Source: Fusobacterium ulcerans ATCC 49185
GTDB lineage: Bacteria; Fusobacteriota; Fusobacteriia; Fusobacteriales; Fusobacteriaceae
Assembly (NCBI RefSeq): GCF_900683735.1
Contig: NZ_LR215979.1
Location: 1,426,001-1,490,000 of the forward strand
Direction of reading: 5' to 3'
Length of the DNA: 64,000 bases
The notes under the pieces: model-generated
Told to the model about the DNA's origin: nothing
What the model saw: only the letters and a program-made list of their open reading frames with translations
The model's database searches: none
Made by a program: the position numbers and the translations under genes
Part shown: piece after piece, positions 53,278-61,983 of the stretch
Layout of the letters: each line of letters starts with the position of its first letter
Numbering within the stretch: position 1 is the first letter of the stretch

Positions 53278-54582
53278 AATAAAAATAGGAAAAATAAGAA
53301 TGATTCTGTTAAAATTCGTTTGTTCACAGATAACTCATTTGAAGAAAATACAGAAAACACAGATATAGATGAAGAAATTCATTCTATAAAAGATAATATT
53401 ACAGAAGAAAATTCTGAAGATTATATTGAAGAAGAAATTCATGTTATTTCTGTAGATAATGAGATTACTGGAGATGCTCTTAGTGATATTATTAAGGAAA
53501 CAGCTAATGAAAATACTGAAAGTATTTCTGCAGTTGAAGATTCTATTTCTGACAATGATGATGAGATAGTTGATGAAAATGTTGAAGATTCTATTTCTGA
53601 CAGCGATGATAAAATAGTTGATAAAAATACTGATTCTGCAGAAGATGAAGTCATTGATGATCTTGTTTCTGATATTATTGAAGAAGCTGCTTATGTAGGT
53701 GATGAGGTTGTTTTTACAGAGAATGAAAATTCTGGACCTAGGCATATAGTTATTTCAGCTGATGCTTCTTCTTTTGAAAGTGGACTTGAAATTAAATATA
53801 CATCCCTTCAGCTTAGAAATTTTCCAATCAAATACAAAAATTTCTCTGAAAAAATGGATTTCGACGAAATTGTAAATATTGGTACTACTTCAATAAAAAT
53901 TGGAGATACCATTATTCATAACGCAGTATTAAAAATTTTAGTATACAGTAAATTTAAATTATTAGAAATGAAAACTAGAGAGTTTAAACTGGCTTTAAGT
54001 ATAGAATTAAACGATGAGCAAACTCTTGTAAAAAAAGATGATTACTTCAAATATGAAATATATGATAAAGTTAAAACTTCTCGTCTTAATGAAGTAGTTG
54101 AAATTTTCAAAAAAATATTTTCTGGTGAAAAAATTACTTTCAAATATAATCAACTTATGGGAGATATTTCTTTTGAAAATAGATTAGAAGTATATAAATT
54201 TAATATTATTTCAGAAACTATTGAAGGATATAAGAATATAACTAAAGAATTAAGTCTTTATAAAGAAAAAAATATAAATGATACTAAGGATAGTTTTTAT
54301 TCACTTTTCCTTTTAAATGCATATTTAAAAGATGAAAAACTTTCTAACTGGGTTAATTTTAGAATCAAAAATAATTACAATATACTTCCAGGAGATATAC
54401 TAAGTTTTGAAAAAATTCATAAATTAAAGCTTCATGGAATAACTTTTGATTTAAAAGAACATGTAAAACTTGTAGATCCCATCTCTACTAGAGAGATAAA
54501 TGAAAGAAATGAAATATGCTGCTATAGAAAAGCTGTGGAAATTACTTTAGAAAAAACAAAAAAATCTGATATGAAGAGGTGA
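53221..54582 (+). CDS. -1 frame extension of the SIR2-like protein: acidic linker and C-terminal domain
   Basis: There are 453 codons reached by -1 shifting at 53215-53221, giving a fusion of about 719 residues with the upstream SIR2-like domain. No supported start exists: the first TTG/ATG-like codon (TTG 53320) lacks a ribosome site. The first about 170 residues are a very acidic, Asp/Glu/Ser/Asn-rich linker with a 48-bp tandem repeat at 53533-53580 and 53581-53628 (VEDSISDNDDEIVDEN type). The remaining about 280 residues form a structured domain (EIKYTSLQLRNFPIKYKNF; RLEVYKFNIISETIEGYKNI; LHGITFDLKEHVKL). I do not recognise it. If the shift does not occur, the region is a broken gene end. 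Confidence 0.6.
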   Translation, partial: VSKVISLNEEQNTEQLDITNKNRKNKNDSVKIRLFTDNSFEENTENTDIDEEIHSIKDNITEENSEDYIEEEIHVISVDNEITGDALSDIIKETANENTESISAVEDSISDNDDEIVDENVEDSISDSDDKIVDKNTDSAEDEVIDDLVSDIIEEAAYVGDEVVFTENENSGPRHIVISADASSFESGLEIKYTSLQLRNFPIKYKNFSEKMDFDEIVNIGTTSIKIGDTIIHNAVLKILVYSKFKLLEMKTREFKLALSIELNDEQTLVKKDDYFKYEIYDKVKTSRLNEVVEIFKKIFSGEKITFKYNQLMGDISFENRLEVYKFNIISETIEGYKNITKELSLYKEKNINDTKDSFYSLFLLNAYLKDEKLSNWVNFRIKNNYNILPGDILSFEKIHKLKLHGITFDLKEHVKLVDPISTREINERNEICCYRKAVEITLEKTKKSDMKR

Positions 54583-54585
54583 AGT

Positions 54586-55368
54586 ATGTCTGACCTATTA
54601 GATAAAGATCAGTTTTTCAAAGACTTCTGTATTGATGAGGAGTACTTTGAGTCCACAGGGCTGATCTGGGATGAATTAGTAAAGATATATAAGAATTATG
54701 TTAGACTTGTTCCATATCTTGAAAAAGAAGCAGAACACATAGTATCAAAACTTATAGATGTACCTAATGTACATTCTGTAAGAAGAAGAGTAAAAAAACC
54801 TGAACACCTTATAGAAAAAATAATCCGCAAAGGAAGTAAATATGTAGCCAGAGGAATCTCAGTAGAAACATATAAAGATATAGTTACTGACCTCATAGGT
54901 ATTAGAGTCCTCCATTTATTCAAAGATGACTGGAGAGGAATTCATGATGAAATAATGAAATTATGGGAAATAAGGGAAACCCCTCAGATAAATATAAGAC
55001 GTGGAGATTACAATGTAGCACAGCTTCAGGAAAGTATATCTGAACTGAACTGTGAAATAGTAGTAAGAGATCATGGTTATCGTTCTGTTCATTACCTTAT
55101 TGGAATCCCAGTAACTAGAAATGATGAAATTCTTGTAGAAATACAAGTAAGAACTGTTTTTGAAGAAGCATGGAGTGAGATAGATCATTTAATGAGATAT
55201 CCATATGATATTGATAATCCTGTTATTACTGAATATCTTGGTATTTTTAATCGTATTGTAGGAAGTGCTGATGAAATGGGAACTTTTATCAAAAATATGA
55301 AATCTCGTTTAAGTGTTCATACTGGAGAGGACACTCACTATAGAGAGCTTGATAATAAATTCAAGTAG
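54586..55368 (+). CDS. RelA/SpoT-domain (p)ppGpp synthetase-like protein
   Basis: A 260-residue protein whose start is 3 nt beyond the stop of the fusion ORF, with AGAGGTG upstream. The RelA_SpoT synthetase motifs are visible: VRRRVKKPEHLIEKI (usual R.K.P.S...K, here His for Ser), VTDLIGIRVLHLFKDDW (DL.G.RV), DHGYRSVHYLIGI (Y.S.H) and VEIQVRTVFEEAWSEIDHLMRY (EIQ.RT...W.....H). Hydrolase, TGS and ACT domains are absent, as in small alarmone synthetases. Substrate use (GTP, ATP or tRNA pyrophosphorylation as in toxSAS) cannot be inferred. Co-translation with the SIR2-like fusion suggests a functional pair. Confidence 0.82.
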   Translation: MSDLLDKDQFFKDFCIDEEYFESTGLIWDELVKIYKNYVRLVPYLEKEAEHIVSKLIDVPNVHSVRRRVKKPEHLIEKIIRKGSKYVARGISVETYKDIVTDLIGIRVLHLFKDDWRGIHDEIMKLWEIRETPQINIRRGDYNVAQLQESISELNCEIVVRDHGYRSVHYLIGIPVTRNDEILVEIQVRTVFEEAWSEIDHLMRYPYDIDNPVITEYLGIFNRIVGSADEMGTFIKNMKSRLSVHTGEDTHYRELDNKFK

Positions 55369-55374
55369 TGATTT

Positions 55375-55410
55375 AAAATCTTCAATATTATGTCAAATAT
55401 TGAAGATTTT
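55375..55410 (+). terminator. Strong terminator of the SIR2-like/RelA-SpoT operon
   Basis: AAAATCTTCAATATT (55375-55389) pairs perfectly over 15 bp with AATATTGAAGATTTT (55396-55410), followed by TTT, 7 nt after the stop codon. Confidence 0.9.
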
Positions 55411-55458
55411 TTTATACAATTTACTATAATTTTTACTTACTATATTAGGGGGAATGAA

Positions 55459-56130
55459 ATGAAATGCTTTAAATCTATCTGTGTTATTTCGGCAGTCTTT
55501 TTTCTAATCAGCTGTAATAAACCATATGTCAAAAATAAGACTCCAAAAACTACTGTTACGAAAAAAACTATTCCTTCAAAAACAACAAAAAAACCTGCTA
55601 AAGAAAAACCTATTACTAAAACTACTGATTATGCAGTTATACATTATGTTAATAATAACAAATATACAGAATTGAAAAATGAACTGTTGGCAGATGAGAT
55701 GGATAAAATTAATTCTAAAATTAAAAAAGATGATAAAGTTAAAGTAATATCTCTACTATCAACTGATGATAAATATTCTTCACAGTTTCAAAATCTCTGG
55801 AATAAATTTTTTACTTTAAATCTTAAAGGAAATCCAGATTCCCTTATTAATTCTCAAGCGGTAGAGTTAGCAGGAAAAATATTATTAGTAAAAGATGAAA
55901 AAATATCTGTGATAGCTTCAGAACAGGAAAATTTATATTTAGCAGGGGCATTGCTTTATATAAAAAAGACTTATCCTGACTATGATAAACTTAATATAGA
56001 TATCTATTCTATCGAATCTCCTTTCAATATTGGAGAGTATACAAAAGAATATAAAAATTTACATTTTAAATATTACAAAATTCAAGAAGATAAGCTTATT
56101 GAAGAGAAGAAAACTACTTTTTTAAGTTAA
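55459..56130 (+). CDS. Lipoprotein of unknown function
   Basis: A 223-residue protein. ATG 55459 follows GGGGGA; longer in-frame starts extend into the preceding terminator and are rejected. The lipobox is FFLISC in MKCFKSICVISAVFFLISC. A Lys/Thr-rich linker (TKKTIPSKTTKKPAKEKPIT) of about 35 residues precedes a compact domain with mixed secondary structure (TDYAVIHYVNNNKYTELKNEL; KDDKVKVISLLSTDDKYSSQF; LYLAGALLYIKKTYPDY). I recognise no family. It is separated from the upstream operon by a strong terminator and followed 28 bp later by an MFS transporter. Confidence 0.75.
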   Translation: MKCFKSICVISAVFFLISCNKPYVKNKTPKTTVTKKTIPSKTTKKPAKEKPITKTTDYAVIHYVNNNKYTELKNELLADEMDKINSKIKKDDKVKVISLLSTDDKYSSQFQNLWNKFFTLNLKGNPDSLINSQAVELAGKILLVKDEKISVIASEQENLYLAGALLYIKKTYPDYDKLNIDIYSIESPFNIGEYTKEYKNLHFKYYKIQEDKLIEEKKTTFLS

Positions 56131-56158
56131 TATCTTTAAAACATAGGGGATGTTTTTA

Positions 56159-57358
56159 TTGGAAGTAAAAAAACAAATGACAAGATTCTTTATTCTCTAC
56201 TTTTGTGTCAATCTTATTAATAATCTTATCCACCCTGTTACTCCTGCATATGTAGAATCTTTAAATATGCCTGACTATGTTTTCGGCTTATTATTTGCTA
56301 CAATGTCCTTTTCAAATTTTCTTTTTTCTCCTTTTTGGGGGGAGTTAAGTGACAGAAAAGGAAGAGTTACAGTTATAAGAATATGTATGACTGGATATGC
56401 ACTTGGACAGCTTGGATTTGCTACTTGTAACGATTTGGCATTTATTCTATTCTTTAGATTTTTTGCTGGGATATTCTCAGGAGGATTTTTAGTTACTGCT
56501 CTTGCATATATTTCTGATATGACTGAAGGGCATGAGAGGACAAAAAATCTGTCTTTCTTTGCTGCTCTAGTTACAATGGCAGTATCTGTAGGATTTTTTG
56601 TAGGAGGATTCTTAGGAAAATTAAATATTTATTACACTTTTATGCTTCAGATTCCTTTGCTCCTTATTGAAACTTTCCTATTTAAAATCTTTCTTCCAGA
56701 AAGTCTAAGCGAAGAAAAGAGAATAAAAGAAAAAATAAATTTTAAAAAAATAATAAAAATAATAGATATAGAAAAAGGAAAGGATATTCTTACTTTCCCT
56801 ATCATAGTCTTTTTTATAGGTGTCATCCTTACTGAATTTTCAAGAGTCGGTTTTAACAATAGCTTTAACTTCTACATTAAATCTGCTCTTAAACTGCCAC
56901 CATCATATAATGGTGGTATTATGGGAATGATTGGGATTCTTGGACTTTTTACCAACCTTACTATTAATATGTGGCTTGCAAACAAGTTTGATTTAAGAAA
57001 GGTATTCCCTATAATACTTTTTTCTAATAGTATCATGGGAGTATTTGTACTTTTATTCAGTTCAAAAGTATTCATTTTCTTTGTATTCAGTGTATTATTC
57101 TATATATTTAATGCAATCTATGTCCCTATACAGCAATCTTTATTTACAAAAGGTCAAAGCAGCAACTATGGACTTTTATCTGGATATTTTAATTCTGCTA
57201 AATCCTTTGGAATGATAACTGGTTCACTCTTCACAGGATTTATCTATGAAATAAATAAACTTCTGCCTTTTGCAGCAGTAACAATAGTTTTAACTTTAGC
57301 TGGTGCATCATATACCTACAACTATTTTCAATATAAAAAACTGGATAAAAAATCCTGA
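56159..57358 (+). CDS. MFS transporter
   Basis: A protein of about 399 residues with twelve predicted membrane helices. An ATG at 56150 touches its ribosome site, so TTG 56159, 8 nt from AGGGGA, is preferred. Motif A reads GELSDRKGRVTVIR between helices 2 and 3. A second-half repeat is visible around NLTINMWLANKFDLRK. Proteins of this group export drugs or small metabolites; the substrate is unknown. An EamA transporter gene follows 27 bp later and may be co-transcribed. Confidence 0.85.
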   Translation: MEVKKQMTRFFILYFCVNLINNLIHPVTPAYVESLNMPDYVFGLLFATMSFSNFLFSPFWGELSDRKGRVTVIRICMTGYALGQLGFATCNDLAFILFFRFFAGIFSGGFLVTALAYISDMTEGHERTKNLSFFAALVTMAVSVGFFVGGFLGKLNIYYTFMLQIPLLLIETFLFKIFLPESLSEEKRIKEKINFKKIIKIIDIEKGKDILTFPIIVFFIGVILTEFSRVGFNNSFNFYIKSALKLPPSYNGGIMGMIGILGLFTNLTINMWLANKFDLRKVFPIILFSNSIMGVFVLLFSSKVFIFFVFSVLFYIFNAIYVPIQQSLFTKGQSSNYGLLSGYFNSAKSFGMITGSLFTGFIYEINKLLPFAAVTIVLTLAGASYTYNYFQYKKLDKKS

Positions 57359-57385
57359 AATTATATATTAAGAGGGGGAAGGATT

Positions 57386-58315
57386 ATGAATGATGAGTCT
57401 AGATCATCATATTTTTCAAAAGGTGCAGTTGTATTTACTCTAGCAATGATATATTGCGTCTTGGGAGGGAGTGCCTTTCCAAGTATAAAACTTGGATACA
57501 GCCTTTTCAATATTAAGTCTGGTGCTACTGCTGCTATTATCCTTTTTGCTGGAGTACGTTTTGCATTAGCTGGTGTAGCTACCATAGTTACTGGTAGTAT
57601 AATACACAAATCTTTTTTGTTTCCAGCTAAGGGAAATTTCTCTAAAATAGCATTTCTAGGCTTCATTCGTACCACTATTTTTTATTCATTGATGTACTTG
57701 GGACTTGCTGGTACAAGTGGAATTAAAGCTTCTGTCATTAATGGTACCAATCTTGTTTTTGCTATGCTGGCATCTTGCTTCATCTTTCGTCAGGAAAAGT
57801 TTACAATAGTAAAATGCATTGCTGGACTTTTATGTTTCTCTGCTATTGTACTTCTGAATTTAGATGGAGATTTTACTTTTTCATTTACTTTTAGAGGAGA
57901 GGGACTACTTCTTTTAAGTGCAGTGGTATTTGGACTTTCAGATTGCATAACTAAAATGTTTTCAACAAATGAAAATGCAGTTACACTGAGCGGCTGGCAG
58001 TTTTTAATAGGAGGTTCTTTCCTTGTCCTGATAGGGCTTGCACTGGGAGGATCGCTGCAGATTCAAAGTATGGGTGCTTTCCTTATACTTTTCTATCTGG
58101 TATTTGTTTCCTCTGTGACATTTGTAACTTGGGGAATACTTCTAAAATATAATCCTATATCAAAGATAGTTGGTTATAAAGCTATGGAGCCTATATTTGG
58201 AACTTTGCTTTCTGCTATAGTTCTTTCAGAGTACAGCAGTCTTGGAATACAAACTATTGCTGCTCTTGCTCTTGTATGTATAGGAATAACACTTTTAAAC
58301 TGTTATAATAAATAA
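57386..58315 (+). CDS. EamA/DMT-family transporter
   Basis: A 309-residue protein with ten predicted helices in two EamA repeats. Blocks are VFTLAMIYCVLGGSAFPSIKLG, then FAGVRFALAG, SLMYLGLAGTSGIKASVINGTNLVFAML, and in the second half LLLLSAVVFGLSDCITKM and KAMEPIFGTLLSAIVLSE (long ones abbreviated in sense). These are typical of the drug/metabolite exporters. The start ATG 57386 is behind GAGGGGGAAGG. It is unrelated in detail to 20449-21294. Substrate unknown. Confidence 0.88.
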   Translation: MNDESRSSYFSKGAVVFTLAMIYCVLGGSAFPSIKLGYSLFNIKSGATAAIILFAGVRFALAGVATIVTGSIIHKSFLFPAKGNFSKIAFLGFIRTTIFYSLMYLGLAGTSGIKASVINGTNLVFAMLASCFIFRQEKFTIVKCIAGLLCFSAIVLLNLDGDFTFSFTFRGEGLLLLSAVVFGLSDCITKMFSTNENAVTLSGWQFLIGGSFLVLIGLALGGSLQIQSMGAFLILFYLVFVSSVTFVTWGILLKYNPISKIVGYKAMEPIFGTLLSAIVLSEYSSLGIQTIAALALVCIGITLLNCYNK

Positions 58316-58330
58316 TAATACATTTAAAAT

Positions 58331-58529
58331 AAAGAGAGTAACAATAGATTAAATAAATTTTAGAAATTTGGAAATTAGAAGGATTTATGTAATTAATGAA
58401 GTGAGTAAAACTTAAAAAACAGTATGTCTGAACACAGTAAGTTTACTGTTTTTAGTTTTAGGAACAAAATTAATAATAAATCTTTCTACTGGAAAATTTT
58501 AAAATTTTTATTTAAAAGTTACTCTCTTT
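58331..58529. repeat. Intergenic region with nested inverted repeats
   Basis: AAAGAGAGTAAC (58331-58342) recurs inverted as GTTACTCTCTTT (58518-58529). Inside, AAAAACAGTA (58415-58424) pairs with TACTGTTTTT (58444-58453), which could terminate both converging transcripts; an alternative hairpin ACAGTA/TACTGT overlaps it. The outer 12-bp pair 199 bp apart could mark a small non-autonomous element, but this is weak. No gene is seen in 58316-58614. Confidence 0.4.
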
Positions 58530-58614
58530 TTTTATTTTCTAATATATCTGGTATTCCCCAAACTATTCCATAAAAAAACAGGATACATCTTTCAACATAT
58601 CCCATTTAACTTTT

Positions 58615-59868
58615 TTATCTATATAGTACTCCAATATCTTTTCTGTAGCATTTATCTGTAAATTCTATCTTCTCAGCATCTGCATAAGCTTTCGCTCTTG
58701 CATCTTCCAAGTTATCTCCCACAGCTACTACATTCAATACTCTTCCACCATTAGTCAGAAGCTCTCCATTTTCCAATTTAGCTCCAGCTACAAATACCAT
58801 ATTCTCTGCCTTTTCTATTCCAGTTATTGCATATCCTTTCTTGTAAGCTTCAGGATATCCTCCAGAAGCAAGAACTACACAACAAGCTGATTTACTACTC
58901 CATTTTACATCAGCAGTATCTAATTTACCTTCCAGCCCACTTTCAAGAAGTTCTACAAAATCTGATTCAAGTAAAGGTAATACAACTTGAGTTTCAGGAT
59001 CTCCCATTCTCATATTATATTCAAGAAGGTATACTCCTTTTTCATTTATCATAAGCCCAAAGAAAATAACTCCTGCGAAATTCATTCCTTCAGCTTTGAT
59101 TCCCTCTAAAGTTGGATTCATAATTCCAGTGATAAAAGCATCATATACTTCTTTTGTAACATAAGGATTAGGAGCTATAGTTCCCATCCCTCCAGTATTC
59201 AATCCAGTTTCCTTTTCTCCTATCTTTTTGTGATCCTTAGCTGAGATAAAAGGAAGTATAACTTTAGAATCTGTTACTGATAGTATAGAAGCTTCTACAC
59301 CATCCAAGAATTCCTCAACAACTATCTGCTCTCCAGCACTGCTGAATACTTTATCTACCATGATTTCATCTACAGCTTTCAGAGCCTCTTCCAGATTCTG
59401 GCAGATAAGAACCCCTTTTCCCGCTGCAAGTCCACTGGCTTTTACAACTAATGGAAATTCACAAGTTTTTATATATTCTTTTGCTTTTTTAGGACAAGTA
59501 AATACTTCATAAGCAGCAGTTTTTACTCCATATTTTTTCATAAAGTCTTTTGCATACGCTTTTGATCCTTCCAAAAGAGCAGCTTTTTTATCTGGTCCAA
59601 ATATTTTTAATCCTTTTTCTTGAAATTTATCTACTATACCATCTACAAGAAGTTCTTCACTTCCCACAATAGTAAGATCAATATTTTCTTTTACAGCAAA
59701 TGTTAAAAGCTCATCTATCCCTTTTATATTTATATTTTCTCCCTTTGGAAGTGTTGCAGTTCCTCCATTACCAGGAGCACAGAAAATTTTCTCTACATTT
59801 TCATTCTGGCTTACTTTCCAGCAGATTGCATGTTCTCTTCCACCGCTGCCAACTACTAATATTTTCAT
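58615..59868 (-). CDS. purD: Phosphoribosylamine-glycine ligase
   Basis: A 417-residue ATP-grasp enzyme of normal length. The N-terminus MKILVVGSGGREHAICWK is the signature. Further blocks are GPDKKAALLEGSKAYAKDFM, PLVVKASGLAAGKGV, EEFLDGVEASIL, GGMGTIAPNP and LEYNMRMGDPETQVVLPLLE. It makes glycinamide ribonucleotide from phosphoribosylamine, glycine and ATP in IMP synthesis. It is the last gene of the purF-purM-purN-purH-purD operon, 20 bp after purH, with AAGGAG upstream of ATG. Confidence 0.96.
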   Translation of the reverse strand: MKILVVGSGGREHAICWKVSQNENVEKIFCAPGNGGTATLPKGENINIKGIDELLTFAVKENIDLTIVGSEELLVDGIVDKFQEKGLKIFGPDKKAALLEGSKAYAKDFMKKYGVKTAAYEVFTCPKKAKEYIKTCEFPLVVKASGLAAGKGVLICQNLEEALKAVDEIMVDKVFSSAGEQIVVEEFLDGVEASILSVTDSKVILPFISAKDHKKIGEKETGLNTGGMGTIAPNPYVTKEVYDAFITGIMNPTLEGIKAEGMNFAGVIFFGLMINEKGVYLLEYNMRMGDPETQVVLPLLESDFVELLESGLEGKLDTADVKWSSKSACCVVLASGGYPEAYKKGYAITGIEKAENMVFVAGAKLENGELLTNGGRVLNVVAVGDNLEDARAKAYADAEKIEFTDKCYRKDIGVLYR

Positions 59869-59888
59869 ACTTTAATTTCTCCTTTGTA

Positions 59889-61391
59889 TTAGTGTTTGAA
59901 GTGTCTCATACCAGTGAATACCATTGATATTCCATGCTCATTGCAGGCATCAATAGATTCTTGATCTCTCATAGATCCTCCTGGCTGAATGATAGCTTTT
60001 ATTCCAGCTTTTGCACATTCATCAACAACATCTCTGAATGGGAAGAAAGCATCAGACGCAAGGATAGCTCCTTCTATTTTATCTCCTGCTCTTTCTATTG
60101 CCTGTCTAGTTGGCCATATTCTGTTAGTTTCACCATTTCCGATTCCTACTGCCATCATATCTTTCACTACAACTATAGCATTTGATTTTACATGTTTTAC
60201 TATCTTCATTCCAAAGATAAGATTTTCCATTTCCTCAGCACTTGGAGCTTTTTCAGTAACTGCTTCATAATCAGTTGTGAAACTTAAATCCTCATCTTGA
60301 ATAAGAATTCCTCCATCTACTTTTACCATGTTGATTTTATCTTGCGGTGTGTGTTTGCATTTTATAACTCTAAGATTTTTCTTAGTTCTAAGTACTTCTA
60401 AAGCTTCATCAGTGAATGATGGTGCTATAATAATTTCTAAGAATATTTTTACCATTTCTCTAGCTGTATCAGCATCTACTTCTTTATTTAGAGCTACTAT
60501 TCCACCAAATATAGATACAGGATCGCATTCATAAGCTTTTGTATAAGCTTCATAAACATTTTTACCTATAGCTGCCCCACAAGGAGTAGAGTGTTTTAGT
60601 CCACAGCAAGCAGGCTCTGTAAATTCACATACAGTTCTCCAAGCTACATCCATATCTCTTAGATTGTTAAATGAAAGTTCTTTTCCATTTAACTGGTCAA
60701 AATCCTTCATAGCTCCAGTATCAGTAGTAGATACATAGTAAGCTGCTTTTTGGTGAGGGTTTTCACCATATCTAAGGTCCATTAATTTTTCATATGAAGC
60801 ATTTAGATATTTAGGCATCTCATCTCCTAATAGGAATTGAGATATAGCTGCATCATAAGCTGATGTCAGATTGAATACTTTTCCAGCCAGTCTTTTTTTA
60901 GTTTCAAATGTAACCTCTCCAGCTTCCATCTCTTTCATTACTGTTTCATAGTCAGCAGTATCGCTGATAACTACTACATCATGGAAAGATTTAGCAGCAG
61001 ATCTAAGCATAGTAGGTCCGCCAATATCTATAAATTCTACTTTTTCTTCAAAAGTAAGGTCTTCATTTACTTTTTTAAAGAAAGGATAAAGATTAACAAC
61101 TACCATATCAATAGTTGATATTCCTCTTTCCTTGATAGTCGCCATATGTTCTGCATTATCTCTTATAGCAAGTATTCCTCCATGAATAACTGGGTGAAGA
61201 GTTTTTACTCTTCCATCAAGCATTTCAGGTGCTCCAGTAACTTCAGCAACTTCTATTACAGGTACTCCATTTTCTTTTAAATGCTTGTATGTTCCTCCAG
61301 TTGAAATTATTTCTACCCCATGATTAACTAAAAAGTTAGCAAATTCTAATATACCATTCTTATCAAAAACTGATATCAATGCTCTTTTCAT
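59889..61391 (-). CDS. purH: Bifunctional AICAR formyltransferase / IMP cyclohydrolase
   Basis: A 500-residue protein; ATG 61391 follows AAGGAG (the TTG immediately upstream is rejected). The N-terminal MGS-like cyclohydrolase domain shows [24 protein letters not shown] and [13 protein letters not shown]. The C-terminal transformylase shows [25 protein letters not shown] and GEADF-like sites replaced by [17 protein letters not shown] with [12 protein letters not shown]. It catalyses the last two steps to IMP. It lies between purN and purD. Confidence 0.96.
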   Translation of the reverse strand: MKRALISVFDKNGILEFANFLVNHGVEIISTGGTYKHLKENGVPVIEVAEVTGAPEMLDGRVKTLHPVIHGGILAIRDNAEHMATIKERGISTIDMVVVNLYPFFKKVNEDLTFEEKVEFIDIGGPTMLRSAAKSFHDVVVISDTADYETVMKEMEAGEVTFETKKRLAGKVFNLTSAYDAAISQFLLGDEMPKYLNASYEKLMDLRYGENPHQKAAYYVSTTDTGAMKDFDQLNGKELSFNNLRDMDVAWRTVCEFTEPACCGLKHSTPCGAAIGKNVYEAYTKAYECDPVSIFGGIVALNKEVDADTAREMVKIFLEIIIAPSFTDEALEVLRTKKNLRVIKCKHTPQDKINMVKVDGGILIQDEDLSFTTDYEAVTEKAPSAEEMENLIFGMKIVKHVKSNAIVVVKDMMAVGIGNGETNRIWPTRQAIERAGDKIEGAILASDAFFPFRDVVDECAKAGIKAIIQPGGSMRDQESIDACNEHGISMVFTGMRHFKH

Positions 61392-61407
61392 CAACTTTTT
61401 CTCCTTT

Positions 61408-61983
61408 TTATCTTTCTGATATTATTTTAGAAATAGATTTTGGTAAAAGTTTATGCTCTTCTACTAATATTCTTTTTTGAAGAATTTCAGCAGTATCCCC
61501 TTCCATTACAGAAACTTTTACTTGAAAGATTATCTCTCCGCTGTCCACTCCATTATCTACATAATGAACTGTGCACCCGCTTTCTTTTTCTCCTGCTGCA
61601 AGAACTGCCTCATGTACTTTTATTCCATACATTCCAGGTCCTCCAAATTTAGGAAGAAGAGAAGGGTGGATGTTAATTATCTTACCCTTCCATTTTTCTA
61701 CAAATTCTTCATCTATTATAGACAGGAATCCTGCAAGAACAATTAAGTCCACTTCTTTTTCAGAAACCACTCTGTCTATTTCTTTGCACAATTCCTTTTT
61801 AAAGACTTTTCTATCTAGAATACAGCTTACTATCCCTTGTTCAGCTGCTCTCTCCACTCCATAACACTCTCTGTCTCCAATGACGCAGGCTACTTCACAT
61901 GGCAGTTCTCCGCTTTTTGACTTTTCTATTATAGATTGAAGATTGCTTCCTCCTCCTGATACTAATACTGCTATCTTAAACAT
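61408..61983 (-). CDS. purN: Phosphoribosylglycinamide formyltransferase
   Basis: A 191-residue protein starting [20 protein letters not shown]. The catalytic elements are [12 protein letters not shown] (Asn and His) and [13 protein letters not shown] (Asp), all intact. It formylates glycinamide ribonucleotide with 10-formyl-tetrahydrofolate. Its ATG at 61983 lies inside the last codons of purM, a 13-bp overlap, with GGGAGAG inside purM as ribosome site, so the two are translationally coupled. Confidence 0.96.
   Translation of the reverse strand: MFKIAVLVSGGGSNLQSIIEKSKSGELPCEVACVIGDRECYGVERAAEQGIVSCILDRKVFKKELCKEIDRVVSEKEVDLIVLAGFLSIIDEEFVEKWKGKIINIHPSLLPKFGGPGMYGIKVHEAVLAAGEKESGCTVHYVDNGVDSGEIIFQVKVSVMEGDTAEILQKRILVEEHKLLPKSISKIISER

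Noticed and set aside
58519-58605. 28-residue ORF directly downstream of purD on the minus strand
   Set aside because: No ribosome site, and it overlaps an inverted repeat; probably chance reading through purD 3' DNA.
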